64,000 bases of DNA from Syntrophaceae bacterium UBA6078. Its GTDB lineage: Bacteria; Desulfobacterota; Syntrophia; Syntrophales; UBA2210. The position numbers were made by a program, and so were the translations under genes. Positions within the stretch are counted from its first letter, which is position 1, and every line of letters begins with the position of its first letter. The notes beneath the pieces were generated by a model. The model searched no databases. It was given only the letters and a program-made list of their open reading frames with translations, and was not told the origin of the DNA. Below are positions 16,051-25,315 of the stretch, one piece after another. The stretch lies in NCBI GenBank assembly GCA_002428735.1, contig DIXO01000050.1, positions 1 through 64,000 on the forward strand, in the 5' to 3' direction.

Positions 16051-18636
16051 TTACTGTTTGACGACAATGTTGACCAGTTTTTTCGGGACGTAAATCTCCT
16101 TGATTACCTGCCTGTCCCCGACAAACTGTCTGATCTTCTGGTCATTGAGGGCGAGCCCCTTGATCGTTTCGTCGGATTCGGACGCGGCGACCTGAATCCT
16201 GCTCCGCACCTTCCCGTTGACCTGAACAACGATGGTAATTTCTTCCTCCGCGGCAACCGTAGCGTCAAATGAAGGCCAGGGGGCCTCTGAAAGCCGCTGC
16301 TTCCCGCCGATCATTCCCCACAGTTCTTCCGTTATGTGCGGAACGATGGGCGCGAGAAGGATGATGACATTCTCAACCGTTTCCCGTATCACGGAGAGGA
16401 ATTTCGCGTCCTCCGCCTCCGGGCGTCGCGTCTGGTAGAGGGCGTTCACCAGTTCCATCACCGCGCTGATCGCTGTGTTGAAGTGGAAGCGCTCCTCGAT
16501 ATCGATCGTCACCTTCTTGATGGTCTGGTGCGTTTTCTTTCGCAAGATCTTGATGTCGCCGTCGAGTTCCTCCCTGCCGTCGAAAGGAGCCACATTTTGT
16601 ATGTCATCGAGATACTCCATAACGATACGCCACACCCGGCCAAGGAAGCGAAAGGAACCATCAACCCCCTGGTCGCTCCATTCCAGATCCCTCTCGGGGG
16701 GCGCCGCGAAGAGACAGAACATCCGCGCCGTGTCCGCGCCGTACTCGTCGATGATATAGTTGGGATCGACCACGTTCTTCAACGATTTGGACATCTTTTC
16801 CGTCTTGCCGATCGTCACCTCGCGGTCGCAGCGCACGCATTTCCCGTTTCTCACCTCTTCGGGGAAGAGATACCCATGCTCCCGGCACCGCGCCGTCTCC
16901 TTGCAGACCATCCCCTGGGTCAGCAGGTTGGTGAAGGGTTCGTCCACGCCGAGGACGCCGAAATCCCGGAGCATCTTCGTATAAAACCGCGCGTACAGGA
17001 GGTGCATGATCGCGTGCTCAATCCCGCCGATGTACTGATCAACGGGGAGCCAGTAGTCCACCTTCTGCCGGTCGAGCCCCGGCTTGCTGTCATGGTGCGC
17101 TGAGCAGAACCGGGCGAAGTACCACGAAGACTCGACAAAGGTGTCCATGGTGTCCGTCTCGCGCCTGGCCGGCCCCCCGCAGTTTGGGCAGGAAACATTC
17201 ACGAAGGAGGCAACCCGTGCAAGGGGAGATTCCCCCTCTCCCGTCAATGCCACGTCCGTGGGGAGGATAACGGGAAGATCCGCTTCCGGCACGGGGACAA
17301 CTCCGCATTTCTCGCAGGTGATCATGGGGATGGGCGCCCCCCAGTAGCGCTGCCGTGATATCCCCCAGTCGCGGAGGCGGTACTCGATCGTCTTTCTCCC
17401 TCTTCCGATCGATTCGAGATATTCCGCAATATCCTCAAGGGCCTGCAGGTTCTTCATACCGTCGAATCTGCCCGAATTGACGAGGATCCCCTCGTCCACA
17501 TAGGCCTCGGTCATCGTCGCCGCGTCCAGCGGATTCTCGGGATTCTGAATGACCACGATTTTCTGGAGTCCGTATTTCTCGGCGAATTCGAAATCGCGCT
17601 GATCGTGGGTGGGAACGGCCATGACACAACCTGTCCCATAATCAGCCAGAACGAAATTCGCGGCGTAGATCGGCATCCGCTTATTGGTCACCGGGTTGAG
17701 GCAGTAGGCGTCGAGAAAAACACCTTCTTTTTCATAGTAATCGGAGGTCCGCATCATCCGGTCCTGCTTCTTGACCCGCTCGACGAAGTCACGGACATCC
17801 TGTTCAACGGATTTTCCCGCCGCGAGTTTCATCACCAGCGGATGCTCTGCCGCAATGAGCATGAAGGTGGCACCGAATATCGTATCCTGCCGTGTGGTAA
17901 AGACCTTGATCACGTCATCGGAATCGGCCATGGGGAAGACGAGCTCACACCCGTGACTCTTGCCGATCCAGTTTCGCTGCATGGTGAGGACGCGCTCCGG
18001 CCAGCCGGGCAGCTTATCGCAATAATCCAGGAGTTCCTCCACGTAGGCGGTAATGCGGAAAAACCACTGATCGAAGTATTGTTCAGTGACTTCGCTGCCG
18101 CACCGCCAGCAGAGTCCCGCCTCCACCTGCTCGTTCGCCAGAACCGTCTTGCAGGCGGGGCACCAGTTGACGGAACCTCCCTTCTTATAGGCAAGGCCCT
18201 TCTCGTACATCCAGAGGAAAAAGAGCTGCTCCCACCGGTAATACGCCGGTTCGCAGGTGGATAACTCCCGGTTCCAGTCGTAGCTGAATCCCATCCGCTT
18301 GAGCTGCTTCTTCATGGAATCGATATTCTCATTGGTCCACTTCGCCGGGGGGATTCCGTGCTGGATGGCGGCGTTCTCCGCCGGCATGCCGAAGGAATCC
18401 CATCCGATGGGATGGAGGACGTTATATCCCCGCATCTTCTTGTACCGCGCGACCACATCGCCGATGGTATAGTTTCTCACGTGCCCCATATGAATCCGTC
18501 CGGAAGGATAGGGAAACATCTCGAGGAGGTAATATTTCTTCTTCGTCCCGTCCTCATCCACGGCGAAGGTCTGTTCACGCTCCCAGAGCTTCTGCCATTT
18601 CTCCTCTATCTTCGACGGGTTATACTTTCTCTGCAT
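16051..18636 (-). CDS. leuS: leucyl-tRNA synthetase
   Basis: An 861-residue class Ia aminoacyl-tRNA synthetase that charges tRNA-Leu, full length for the bacterial type. The HIGH motif appears as GRIHMGHVRNY (about residues 46-56), the large CP1 editing domain follows with TRQDTIFGATF, and KMSKS appears as EKMSKSLKN in the second half. Zinc-type Cys pairs occur (CPACKT..., CWRCG; CEKCG; CPNCGG; CVRCD). Cytoplasmic and essential. AGGGAG precedes the ATG. It is divergent from gmhA, with about 150 bases between the two starts, where promoters of both genes must lie. Confidence 0.98.
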   Translation of the reverse strand: MQRKYNPSKIEEKWQKLWEREQTFAVDEDGTKKKYYLLEMFPYPSGRIHMGHVRNYTIGDVVARYKKMRGYNVLHPIGWDSFGMPAENAAIQHGIPPAKWTNENIDSMKKQLKRMGFSYDWNRELSTCEPAYYRWEQLFFLWMYEKGLAYKKGGSVNWCPACKTVLANEQVEAGLCWRCGSEVTEQYFDQWFFRITAYVEELLDYCDKLPGWPERVLTMQRNWIGKSHGCELVFPMADSDDVIKVFTTRQDTIFGATFMLIAAEHPLVMKLAAGKSVEQDVRDFVERVKKQDRMMRTSDYYEKEGVFLDAYCLNPVTNKRMPIYAANFVLADYGTGCVMAVPTHDQRDFEFAEKYGLQKIVVIQNPENPLDAATMTEAYVDEGILVNSGRFDGMKNLQALEDIAEYLESIGRGRKTIEYRLRDWGISRQRYWGAPIPMITCEKCGVVPVPEADLPVILPTDVALTGEGESPLARVASFVNVSCPNCGGPARRETDTMDTFVESSWYFARFCSAHHDSKPGLDRQKVDYWLPVDQYIGGIEHAIMHLLYARFYTKMLRDFGVLGVDEPFTNLLTQGMVCKETARCREHGYLFPEEVRNGKCVRCDREVTIGKTEKMSKSLKNVVDPNYIIDEYGADTARMFCLFAAPPERDLEWSDQGVDGSFRFLGRVWRIVMEYLDDIQNVAPFDGREELDGDIKILRKKTHQTIKKVTIDIEERFHFNTAISAVMELVNALYQTRRPEAEDAKFLSVIRETVENVIILLAPIVPHITEELWGMIGGKQRLSEAPWPSFDATVAAEEEITIVVQVNGKVRSRIQVAASESDETIKGLALNDQKIRQFVGDRQVIKEIYVPKKLVNIVVKQ

Positions 18637-18785
18637 GCCGTACTCCCTTACGCAATGTGGAAGGAACCTCTAGCATGTCTCGATGATTCTTTCAATCCCA
18701 TTTTTCCAACTATTCACGCCCCTTCCTTGACATCCGGAGATGCGATAAATATATTACGAGGCAAGACGGAAACAGTGGAGAGAGA

Positions 18786-19379
18786 GTGGAAGATATTGAA
18801 GATATAATCATTCGTTCGTTTCGGGAAAGCAGCCGGGTGAAAGAGGTTTTCGCCAACGAAAATCTCTCACGTCTTGTAAGGGTTGTCGATGTCATTACGA
18901 ATTCCCTGAACGGGGGACACAAGGTTCTCCTCTTTGGAAACGGGGGGAGCGCCGCCGATGCACAGCACCTTGCGGCTGAATTCGTCAACCGGTTCCTGAT
19001 TGAACGGCCGCCCCTCCCGGCGATTGCCCTGACCACGGATACTTCCGTAATAACGAGCATCGCCAATGACTATGATTTTTCAGAGATATTTTCCAAACAG
19101 ATACGGGCTATCGGGCGCGAAGGAGACGTGGCCTGGGGGATCAGCACCAGCGGTTCTTCGCCGAACGTGCTGAAGGCATTTCAGGCAGCGGCAAAGATCG
19201 GGATGACCACGATCGCCTTTACGGGCAGGGACGGAGGCAAGACGGCGGGCATGGTGGATATATGCCTCAACGTTACTTCCGGCAGCACGCCCCGCATCCA
19301 GGAGGCGCACATTACGGCGGGGCACGTTATCTGCGAAATGGTTGACTACCGGCTTTTCAAGAAACCGGGGAAAGAATAA
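18786..19379 (+). CDS. gmhA: phosphoheptose isomerase
   Basis: A 197-residue SIS-domain enzyme that converts sedoheptulose 7-phosphate to D-glycero-D-manno-heptose 7-phosphate, the first step of LPS core heptose synthesis. The family motifs are GNGGSAADAQHLAAEFVNRF, ALTTDTS, the sugar-phosphate loop STSGSSPNVL, and the C-terminal His region QEAHITAGHVICE. The GTG start gives the usual N-terminus and follows GGAGAGA. grpE and dnaK follow on the same strand with short gaps (17 and 23 bases), so LPS synthesis and chaperone genes may share a transcript. Confidence 0.93.
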   Translation: MEDIEDIIIRSFRESSRVKEVFANENLSRLVRVVDVITNSLNGGHKVLLFGNGGSAADAQHLAAEFVNRFLIERPPLPAIALTTDTSVITSIANDYDFSEIFSKQIRAIGREGDVAWGISTSGSSPNVLKAFQAAAKIGMTTIAFTGRDGGKTAGMVDICLNVTSGSTPRIQEAHITAGHVICEMVDYRLFKKPGKE

Positions 19380-19396
19380 GGGATACACGGGAGATC

Positions 19397-19972
19397 ATGG
19401 TAGACGGAACGAGCGAAGACAGGAACCAGCATCACGATGAACAGGACGGCGGTGAAAAGCGGGAGACCGCTCACGCCAAATCGGCTTCGAAAAGGGATCT
19501 GGCGGCACGCCTGGAAAAGGCCGAGAAAGAGGCTGCCGAAAACTACGACCGGTATCTGCGCGCCGTCGCCGAACTGGAAAATTACAAGAAACGCTCTGTT
19601 CGCGAGAAGGCTGACACGATCCGATACGGCACTGAGAATCTGCTCCGGGATATCCTGCCCCTCATGGACAGCATTGACCGGGCGATGGTTCATGCCTGCA
19701 ATTCCGATGATTTCGAAGCCTTCCGCAAAGGGCTCGATATGCTGCGACAGCAACTGATAAGCTGTTTGGCAAAACACGGCGTCGAGCAGATAGAGGCGGT
19801 GGGCAAGGAATTCGATCCAAACTTTCATGAGGCGATGATGCAGGTGGAAGGGGAGAAAGAACGGCACAACACGGTTGCTGAAGAATTTGAAACGGGATAC
19901 CTCTTGAATGGCAGGCTGCTCCGGCCATCAAAGGTATCCGTCCTGAAACATACAGATACAGAGAAACTTTAA
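19397..19972 (+). CDS. grpE: nucleotide exchange factor GrpE
   Basis: A 191-residue GrpE: acidic/charged N-terminal tail, long coiled-coil dimer helix (about residues 35-85, with YDRYLRAVAELENYKKR) and a C-terminal beta domain ending LLNGRLLRPSKVSV. It releases ADP from DnaK. It lies directly before dnaK with 23 bases between them. No hrcA and no CIRCE element is visible next to the pair; gmhA takes the upstream place. Confidence 0.96.
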   Translation: MVDGTSEDRNQHHDEQDGGEKRETAHAKSASKRDLAARLEKAEKEAAENYDRYLRAVAELENYKKRSVREKADTIRYGTENLLRDILPLMDSIDRAMVHACNSDDFEAFRKGLDMLRQQLISCLAKHGVEQIEAVGKEFDPNFHEAMMQVEGEKERHNTVAEEFETGYLLNGRLLRPSKVSVLKHTDTEKL

Positions 19973-19995
19973 TTAACTGAGGAGGACTCATTACA

Positions 19996-21912
19996 ATGGG
20001 AAAGATTATAGGAATCGATCTGGGAACGACAAACTCGTGCGTTGCCGTTATGGAGGGGAACGACCCGGTCGTCATAGCAAACCAGGAGGGGAACCGCACC
20101 ACGCCGTCGGTAATCGCCTTCACTGAAGGCGGTGAACGCCTGGTCGGTCAGGCCGCCAGGCGGCAAGCCATCACCAACCCGGAGAATACCGTCTACGCGG
20201 TCAAGAGGTTGATCGGGCGTAAATTCTCGTCGAAAGAGGTCCAGTACGACATCACCATCAGCCCCTTCAAGATTACGGAGGCGAAGAACGGCGATGCCCA
20301 GGTGACCGTCAGAGGGAAGAACTACAGCACGCCGGAGATATCCTCCATGGTGCTCACCAAGATGAAGCAGACCGCCGAAGACTACCTGGGAGAAAAGATG
20401 ACCGACGCGGTTATCACGGTTCCCGCATACTTCAACGACTCGCAGCGGCAGGCGACGAAGGACGCCGGAAAGATTGCGGGACTCAACGTCCTGCGTATCA
20501 TCAACGAACCGACAGCCGCGGCCCTTGCCTACGGTCTCGACAAGAAAAACGACGAGAAGATCGCCGTCTTCGATCTTGGCGGCGGGACATTCGATATATC
20601 CATCCTGGAACTGGGGGGAGGCGTCTTCGAGGTGAAGTCGACCAACGGCGACACCCACCTGGGAGGAGAGGACTTCGACCAGAAACTGATCGACTATATC
20701 GCCGACGAGTTCAAGAAGGACCAGGGGATCGACCTGAGAAAAGACAAAATGGCCCTCCAGCGTATCAAGGAGGCAGCGGAGAAGGCGAAGATGGAACTCT
20801 CCACTTCCATGGAGACCGACATCAATCTCCCCTTCGTCACAGCCGACGCGTCGGGCCCCAAACATCTCAATATGAAACTGACGCGGGCCAAACTGGAAAT
20901 GCTCGTCTCCGATCTGATCGACAAACTCGAGGGACCCTGCAAAGTGGCACTGAAGGATTCCGGGCTGAAGGCGTCGGATATCGGGGAAGTAGTCCTCGTC
21001 GGCGGGATGACCCGGATGCCGCGGGTACAGCAGAAGGTCAAGGAGATCTTCGGCAAGGAACCCCACAAAGGGGTTAATCCCGATGAGGTTGTCGCCATCG
21101 GAGCCGCCATCCAGGGTGGCGTCCTGGCCGGCGATGTCAAGGATGTCCTCCTCCTCGATGTGACTCCGCTCTCCCTCGGAATCGAGACACTGGGAGGGGT
21201 CATGACGAAGCTGATCGAGAAGAACGCCACCATCCCGACGAAAAAGAGCCAGATATTCTCCACGGCAGCGGATAATCAGCCGGCGGTGAGCATCCACGTT
21301 CTCCAGGGGGAGCGCTCCATGGCTGCGGACAACCGAACACTGGGGAGATTCGAACTGACCGGTATTCCGCCTGCGCCACGCGGCCTGCCCCAGATCGAGG
21401 TCACCTTCGATATCGACGCCAACGGGATCGTTCACGTATCGGCGAAAGACCTCGGCACGGGGAAAGAGCAGAGCATCAAGATCACCGCGTCGAGCGGCCT
21501 CTCCGAGGAAGAGATCGACAAACTGGTCAAGGATGCAGAGGCCCACGGCGAAGAAGATAAGAAGAAGAAAGAACTGATCGAACTGAAGAATCAGGCCGAC
21601 TCGATGATATACAGCACCGAGAAAAACCTGAAAGAAATGGGAGATCAGATAGACGCCAATCAGAAATCCCGGATAGAAGACTCAATCGCCAAACTCAAGA
21701 AGGCCATGGAGGGGGATGATATCGACGCCATAAAGGCTGCTCAGGAAGAAGCGACTCAGGCATCGCACAAACTGGCGGAGGCCATGTACGCGAAGGCGAC
21801 CGCCAAGGAACAGGCTGCTGCCGGGGGCGCTTCTGAAGAAGCCACCCCGAGCGGATCGGCAAAGGCCGACGATGACGTGGTCGATGCCGATTTTGAAGAG
21901 GTCGATAAATAG
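19996..21912 (+). CDS. dnaK: molecular chaperone DnaK (Hsp70)
   Basis: A 638-residue Hsp70 of normal length. The ATPase signatures GIDLGTTNSCV, IFDLGGGTFD-type (VFDLGGGTFDISIL) and VLVGGMTRMP-type segments are intact, the interdomain linker is VLLLDVTPL, and the substrate-binding domain and acidic C-terminal tail (ending DADFEEVDK) are present. With GrpE (upstream) and DnaJ (a dnaJ-type gene lies at 60 kb) it forms the protein-folding cycle. GAGGAGG precedes the ATG. A stable hairpin follows the stop codon. Confidence 0.98.
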   Translation: MGKIIGIDLGTTNSCVAVMEGNDPVVIANQEGNRTTPSVIAFTEGGERLVGQAARRQAITNPENTVYAVKRLIGRKFSSKEVQYDITISPFKITEAKNGDAQVTVRGKNYSTPEISSMVLTKMKQTAEDYLGEKMTDAVITVPAYFNDSQRQATKDAGKIAGLNVLRIINEPTAAALAYGLDKKNDEKIAVFDLGGGTFDISILELGGGVFEVKSTNGDTHLGGEDFDQKLIDYIADEFKKDQGIDLRKDKMALQRIKEAAEKAKMELSTSMETDINLPFVTADASGPKHLNMKLTRAKLEMLVSDLIDKLEGPCKVALKDSGLKASDIGEVVLVGGMTRMPRVQQKVKEIFGKEPHKGVNPDEVVAIGAAIQGGVLAGDVKDVLLLDVTPLSLGIETLGGVMTKLIEKNATIPTKKSQIFSTAADNQPAVSIHVLQGERSMAADNRTLGRFELTGIPPAPRGLPQIEVTFDIDANGIVHVSAKDLGTGKEQSIKITASSGLSEEEIDKLVKDAEAHGEEDKKKKELIELKNQADSMIYSTEKNLKEMGDQIDANQKSRIEDSIAKLKKAMEGDDIDAIKAAQEEATQASHKLAEAMYAKATAKEQAAAGGASEEATPSGSAKADDDVVDADFEEVDK

Positions 21913-21936
21913 TTAACCGTCATTTTCTGCCAGAGA

Positions 21937-21966
21937 CATGCCTCGGGGAAAAAATCCCGGGGCATG
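21937..21966 (+). terminator. hairpin downstream of dnaK
   Basis: CATGCCTCGGG and CCCGGGGCATG form an 11-bp stem with one G-T wobble around an 8-base A-rich loop, 24 bases after the dnaK stop. No T-tract follows, so it may be a factor-dependent terminator or an mRNA-stabilising hairpin. Confidence 0.45.
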
Positions 21967-22155
21967 CCTTCCGGGTTCCGGCTTGACGCCAATCCGTTCT
22001 TTGTCATCCCTTATCCGGCCAGCACATCCCTCCTCACAGACAATATCCTCGTAACAGCTACTCACATCCCATGTCTCCCCATCCTCTTTTCAGAACAGCC
22101 GGTTCCGGGTTTGTGCTCCGCGTCAGAGAAATCACCCTTCAAAGGAGAATAAGAC

Positions 22156-22623
22156 ATGAAGAATAAGAAACTTGAGAGTCTCATAGACATTGCAATCGAC
22201 AGAGAGATACAGGCCTGCAACTTTTATAAGGATTTGGCGGAGAGGTCCGGAGATCAAGCCGTCAAAGACACCCTGATCTTTCTCGCGGGAGAGGAACAGA
22301 AGCACCGGGAATTTCTGGAAGGGTACCGCTCGGGCCTCTACGAATCTGAATCATTACGCCTCGCGGATGTCGTCGATTACAAGATAGCGGAGCACCTGGA
22401 GGAACCGGATCCGACGAAAGACATGAACAGCGCTGAGATGTATCTTGTCGCGGCGCATCGGGAACTTCAGTCCTACCATTTTTACCGGGCCCTCGCCGAT
22501 TTGCATCCGGACAGCGAGGCCAGGACAATGCTCCTCAGGATAGCCAACGAGGAGATGAAACATAAGGAAAAGGTGGAATACCTGTACAGCAATACCGCCT
22601 TCCCGCAGACAGCGGGCGGCTGA
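22156..22623 (+). CDS. rubrerythrin-like diiron protein
   Basis: A 155-residue four-helix ferritin-like protein. Its two-Glu-one-His helix pairs appear as REIQACNFY, EEQKH, RELQSYHFY and EEMKH, a complete set of diiron ligands. There is no rubredoxin-type Cys domain, so it is a stand-alone erythrin domain. Such proteins reduce peroxide or store iron in anaerobes. AAAGGAG precedes the ATG. It opens a run of plus-strand genes for redox proteins and sulfur transfer that extends to 27.1 kb. Confidence 0.85.
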   Translation: MKNKKLESLIDIAIDREIQACNFYKDLAERSGDQAVKDTLIFLAGEEQKHREFLEGYRSGLYESESLRLADVVDYKIAEHLEEPDPTKDMNSAEMYLVAAHRELQSYHFYRALADLHPDSEARTMLLRIANEEMKHKEKVEYLYSNTAFPQTAGG

Positions 22624-22666
22624 GAAAACCCACGAAGCACTGCACCCACAGAGAAAAGGAGACCCT

Positions 22667-23041
22667 ATGTCCAATAAAGAATCGATATTACAAAAGTATA
22701 TCATCTGTCTTTTTCTCATCATTCCCGTCCTTTTGTGGTTCCCTGACGCTGCCCAAGCACACGGCCCAAACGATGTGGCACTGGCATACAATGCAGATTC
22801 TCAGACACTGAACGTTACGATCTCCCATGCGGTATCAGACCCCCGGAGGCACTATGTCAGTACGGTAACCATCACCAAAAACGGAGAAGCTGTCGCAGCC
22901 CATGAATACACCAGCCAGCCGGAGTCCGCGTCTTTCACGTATACCTATCCCTTAGAGGTAAAGACAGGGGATGTGGTGGAGGTCAAGGCAGGTTGCAGTT
23001 ATTACGGATCAAAGACAGAAAAGCTTGCCATCGGCAAATAG
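22667..23041 (+). CDS. exported superoxide reductase-like (desulfoferrodoxin-fold) protein
   Basis: A 124-residue secreted protein. A signal peptide (about 1-33, ending AQA) precedes a single beta-sandwich domain. The run HYVSTVTITKNGEAV...HEYTSQP...F-Y-Y-LEV is similar in layout to the Ig-like core of neelaredoxin/superoxide reductase proteins. The iron ligands of superoxide reductase (four His and one Cys in set positions) are not all present: only His43-region and one Cys (AGCSYYGS) can be seen, so catalysis is doubtful. It might bind another ligand in the periplasm. Placed beside a rubrerythrin-like and a cytochrome b561-like gene. The family assignment is an inference. Confidence 0.5.
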   Translation: MSNKESILQKYIICLFLIIPVLLWFPDAAQAHGPNDVALAYNADSQTLNVTISHAVSDPRRHYVSTVTITKNGEAVAAHEYTSQPESASFTYTYPLEVKTGDVVEVKAGCSYYGSKTEKLAIGK

Positions 23042-23079
23042 TACCTGTTGTACGCTGAAGATACAAAGGAGCGTTTTGC

Positions 23080-23472
23080 ATGCTTGTCATTCACGCGGGG
23101 TTCATGATCGTGGCTTTCCTTGCAATGGCTTTCGGCATTGCTATTGCCATGTTCATGCGGGGCAGGACCTGGTGGCTTCAGGTTCATCGTCGCTGTGAAA
23201 CAGTGGCACTTATCTGCGTGTTTCTCGGATTGGCGGCTGCCCTCTTCATGGTTTCCCGGCACGGGGGGCCCCATCTTTACATACCGCACGCGTGGCTGGG
23301 TCTTGCCGCGGGCATTGCCTTGGTGAGCACCTACCTGATCGGAAGGCTGCAGATGAAGACAGGGAGGGCGAGGATGCGGCCGCTACACCGGTGGGCCGGG
23401 CGCGTGGCCGTCGCGCTGCTGCTGCTCAACCTGCTGTCGGGACTATCCCTCATCGGGATCCTTCCGATCTAA
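23080..23472 (+). CDS. cytochrome b561-like four-helix membrane protein
   Basis: A 130-residue integral membrane protein with four predicted transmembrane helices (about 5-27, 40-60, 66-88 and 104-128). His residues lie in or near the helices (His5, His36, His61, His66, His103), compatible with bis-His heme b ligation as in small b561-type cytochromes that move electrons across the membrane. Ligand pairing is inferred, not shown. The ATG is preceded by AAAGGAG. Together with the exported protein before it and the flavodoxin-like WrbA after it, it suggests a small redox group. Confidence 0.6.
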   Translation: MLVIHAGFMIVAFLAMAFGIAIAMFMRGRTWWLQVHRRCETVALICVFLGLAAALFMVSRHGGPHLYIPHAWLGLAAGIALVSTYLIGRLQMKTGRARMRPLHRWAGRVAVALLLLNLLSGLSLIGILPI

Positions 23473-23567
23473 CCGGGGATGAGCCTCACGCGGGATGAAA
23501 CACCGCTATTCCCCCATGGGACAGACCATGACAAACAACTGGCATGACGGATATAGGAGGAAAAACC

Positions 23568-24179
23568 ATGAATGTTCTAATCGTGTACTACTCGATGTAC
23601 GGTCATGTCCATCGCCTCGCGCAGGCGGTGGCCGAGGGGGTGAAAGAGGTGGAGGGCGCCGAAGCGATCCTGCGGCGCGTCCCAGAAACGCTCCCGGAGG
23701 AGGTGCTCAAAAAAATGGGAGCCTTGGAGGTGCAGAAATCCCTGGCCTCCGTCCCGGTATGCCGGGTGGACGAACTCGCCTCGGCCGACGCGATCATCTT
23801 CGGGACACCGACACGGTTCGGGAACATGTGCGGGCAGATGCGCCAATTTCTCGATGCGACGGGCGGCCTGTGGGCGAAAAGATCCCTCGTGGGGAAGGTG
23901 GGGAGCGTCTTTACCAGCACCGGTACTCAGCACGGGGGGCAGGAATCGACCCTTCTCAGTTTCCACATCACCCTCCTCCATCAGGGGATGCTCGTTGCCG
24001 GGCTGCCTTACAGTTTTGAAGGCCAGTCGAGAACCGACGAGATAACCGGCTGTTCACCATACGGCGCTTCGACCATCGCGGGGAGCAGCGGGGAACGAAC
24101 CCCGACGGAAAACGAACTGGCCGGCGCCCGCTTCCAGGGCCACTACGTGGCAGGCATCGCGTCAAAACTGGCGCAATAG
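23568..24179 (+). CDS. wrbA: WrbA-family NAD(P)H:quinone oxidoreductase
   Basis: A 203-residue flavodoxin-fold protein. It starts MNVLIVYYSMYGHVHRLAQA, with the FMN phosphate loop SMYGHVH. FGTPTRFGNMCGQMRQF and STGTQHGGQE are WrbA signatures, and the C-terminal ARFQGHYVAGIASKL is also typical. WrbA proteins are FMN-dependent two-electron quinone reductases that protect against oxidative damage. AGGAGG lies eight bases before the ATG at 23568. The frame runs open 24 bases further upstream. Cytoplasmic. Confidence 0.92.
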   Translation: MNVLIVYYSMYGHVHRLAQAVAEGVKEVEGAEAILRRVPETLPEEVLKKMGALEVQKSLASVPVCRVDELASADAIIFGTPTRFGNMCGQMRQFLDATGGLWAKRSLVGKVGSVFTSTGTQHGGQESTLLSFHITLLHQGMLVAGLPYSFEGQSRTDEITGCSPYGASTIAGSSGERTPTENELAGARFQGHYVAGIASKLAQ

Positions 24180-24236
24180 GTCTCTGCTGTAGAAGAGCGC
24201 GAAAACCCGCTGTAACCATAGAAGGGAGACCGAGTC

Positions 24237-24548
24237 ATGAAAGAAACCTTGTTCTTTTTGGGAGCAATCCTGTTTTTTCCGGCAGGCGCCTTTGCCGACG
24301 TGAGAGACGGCGGGTGCTGGTACGGATGGGGACATATGATGGGCCCCGGTTTTGGAGGAATGATTATGTGGATACTGTTTCTTATCGCTATCATCCTGAT
24401 TGTCTATGTCCTCGTGCGGGTGTCAAAAACAGGCGGTTTGGGCTCCTCGCCGCATGAAACACCGCTGGACGTCATCAAGAAGCGATACGCGAAGGGCAAG
24501 ATCACCAAGGATCAATTTGACGAAATGAAGAAGGATCTGGGGGAATGA
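24237..24548 (+). CDS. small membrane protein with SHOCT domain
   Basis: A 103-residue protein: signal-like N-terminal helix (1-20), a Gly/Trp/Met-rich loop, a second transmembrane helix (about 42-60) and a C-terminal SHOCT motif (PLDVIKKRYAKGKITKDQFD). SHOCT is a short helical module of unknown function, often at the end of membrane proteins. Its stop codon overlaps the start of an open frame leading into tusA (ATGA), but the real tusA start lies about 95 bases later. Confidence 0.75.
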   Translation: MKETLFFLGAILFFPAGAFADVRDGGCWYGWGHMMGPGFGGMIMWILFLIAIILIVYVLVRVSKTGGLGSSPHETPLDVIKKRYAKGKITKDQFDEMKKDLGE

Positions 24549-24643
24549 CGGCGCATCCCGCCTTCCACGAAGGCTCGGAACCGCGCAGAATCGACCAACC
24601 TATCCCGTGCCCCCAACCGGGCGCGGCTGAGGAGGTGTACGGC

Positions 24644-24865
24644 ATGGCTGATATACAGGTAGACGTGCGGGGAGAAACCTGCCCGGTGCCCCTGGTGGAG
24701 ACCCGAAAGGCGCTCCGGAAGGCCTCGCCTGGGGATACCGTGGAGATCATCGGGACGCACCCCGCTTCCAAAAAAGAGATACCCATGGCCCTGAAGGCGC
24801 TGGGACTGAAACTGGTGGATATACAGGAAGAGGGGGACGTGTGGACAATCAGGATCGGGATCTGA
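24644..24865 (+). CDS. tusA: TusA-family sulfur carrier protein
   Basis: A 73-residue TusA/SirA-like protein. The family CPxP motif is present as GETCPVPLVETRKAL, with Cys11 (counting from the ATG) as the persulfide-carrying residue, followed by the usual VEIIGTHPASKKEIP segment. TusA proteins receive sulfur from cysteine desulfurases or rhodaneses and pass it on by thiol transfer. GAGGAGG is eight bases before the ATG at 24644. The frame is open to 24545 but that stretch is unlike TusA. It is followed by dsrE2- and iscS-like genes, the known neighbourhood of sulfur-trafficking proteins. Confidence 0.9.
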   Translation: MADIQVDVRGETCPVPLVETRKALRKASPGDTVEIIGTHPASKKEIPMALKALGLKLVDIQEEGDVWTIRIGI

Positions 24866-24883
24866 CGGAAAGGTGGTGCAAGG

Positions 24884-25303
24884 ATGACCGATAAAGCGAC
24901 CATCGTCGTTCACAGCGGCGATATGGACAAGCTGTACAGCGCCCTTATCATATCCACCGGCGCGCTTTCGATGGGGATGGAGGCCTCGCTTTACTTCACC
25001 TTCTGGGGTCTTGAACGCCTCGTCAAGGGGAAACTGGAAAAGGGGCCCCTCTCGAAGATGCACCTTCTTGGCCTCGGGAAGTGGATGGTGAGGCGGCGCA
25101 TGAAGGCGGCGAATGTCGCCTCACTGGAACGGCTCCTCCAGGATTTCAAGGAACTGGGGGGGAAGATCATCGCCTGTGAGATGACGATGGAGATCATGGG
25201 GATCCGGCGGGAGGACCTCCGGGAGGACCTGATTGACGAGTACGGGGCCGTGGGGGCCTACATTCAGGAGGCCCGGGAATCGAATATAACGTTATTCATA
25301 TGA
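24884..25303 (+). CDS. DsrE2-like sulfurtransferase-family protein
   Basis: A 139-residue DsrE/DsrF-like protein. It begins TIVVHSGDMDKLYSALIIST and has FTFWGLERLVKGK in the middle; the Cys expected to carry sulfur lies in GKIIACEMTMEIMG. The layout matches the DsrE2 (DrsE-like, peroxiredoxin-annotated) group whose genes often accompany tusA and rhodanese genes in sulfur-metabolising microbes. No transmembrane helix is evident. The gene starts 19 bases after tusA and ends 13 bases before the iscS-like gene, so the three are probably one transcript. Confidence 0.8.
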   Translation: MTDKATIVVHSGDMDKLYSALIISTGALSMGMEASLYFTFWGLERLVKGKLEKGPLSKMHLLGLGKWMVRRRMKAANVASLERLLQDFKELGGKIIACEMTMEIMGIRREDLREDLIDEYGAVGAYIQEARESNITLFI

Positions 25304-25315
25304 GGAGAGGCTGCC

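Noticed and set aside
19969..21546. 525-codon open frame opposite dnaK.
   Set aside because: Antisense to a highly conserved chaperone gene; typical shadow frame.
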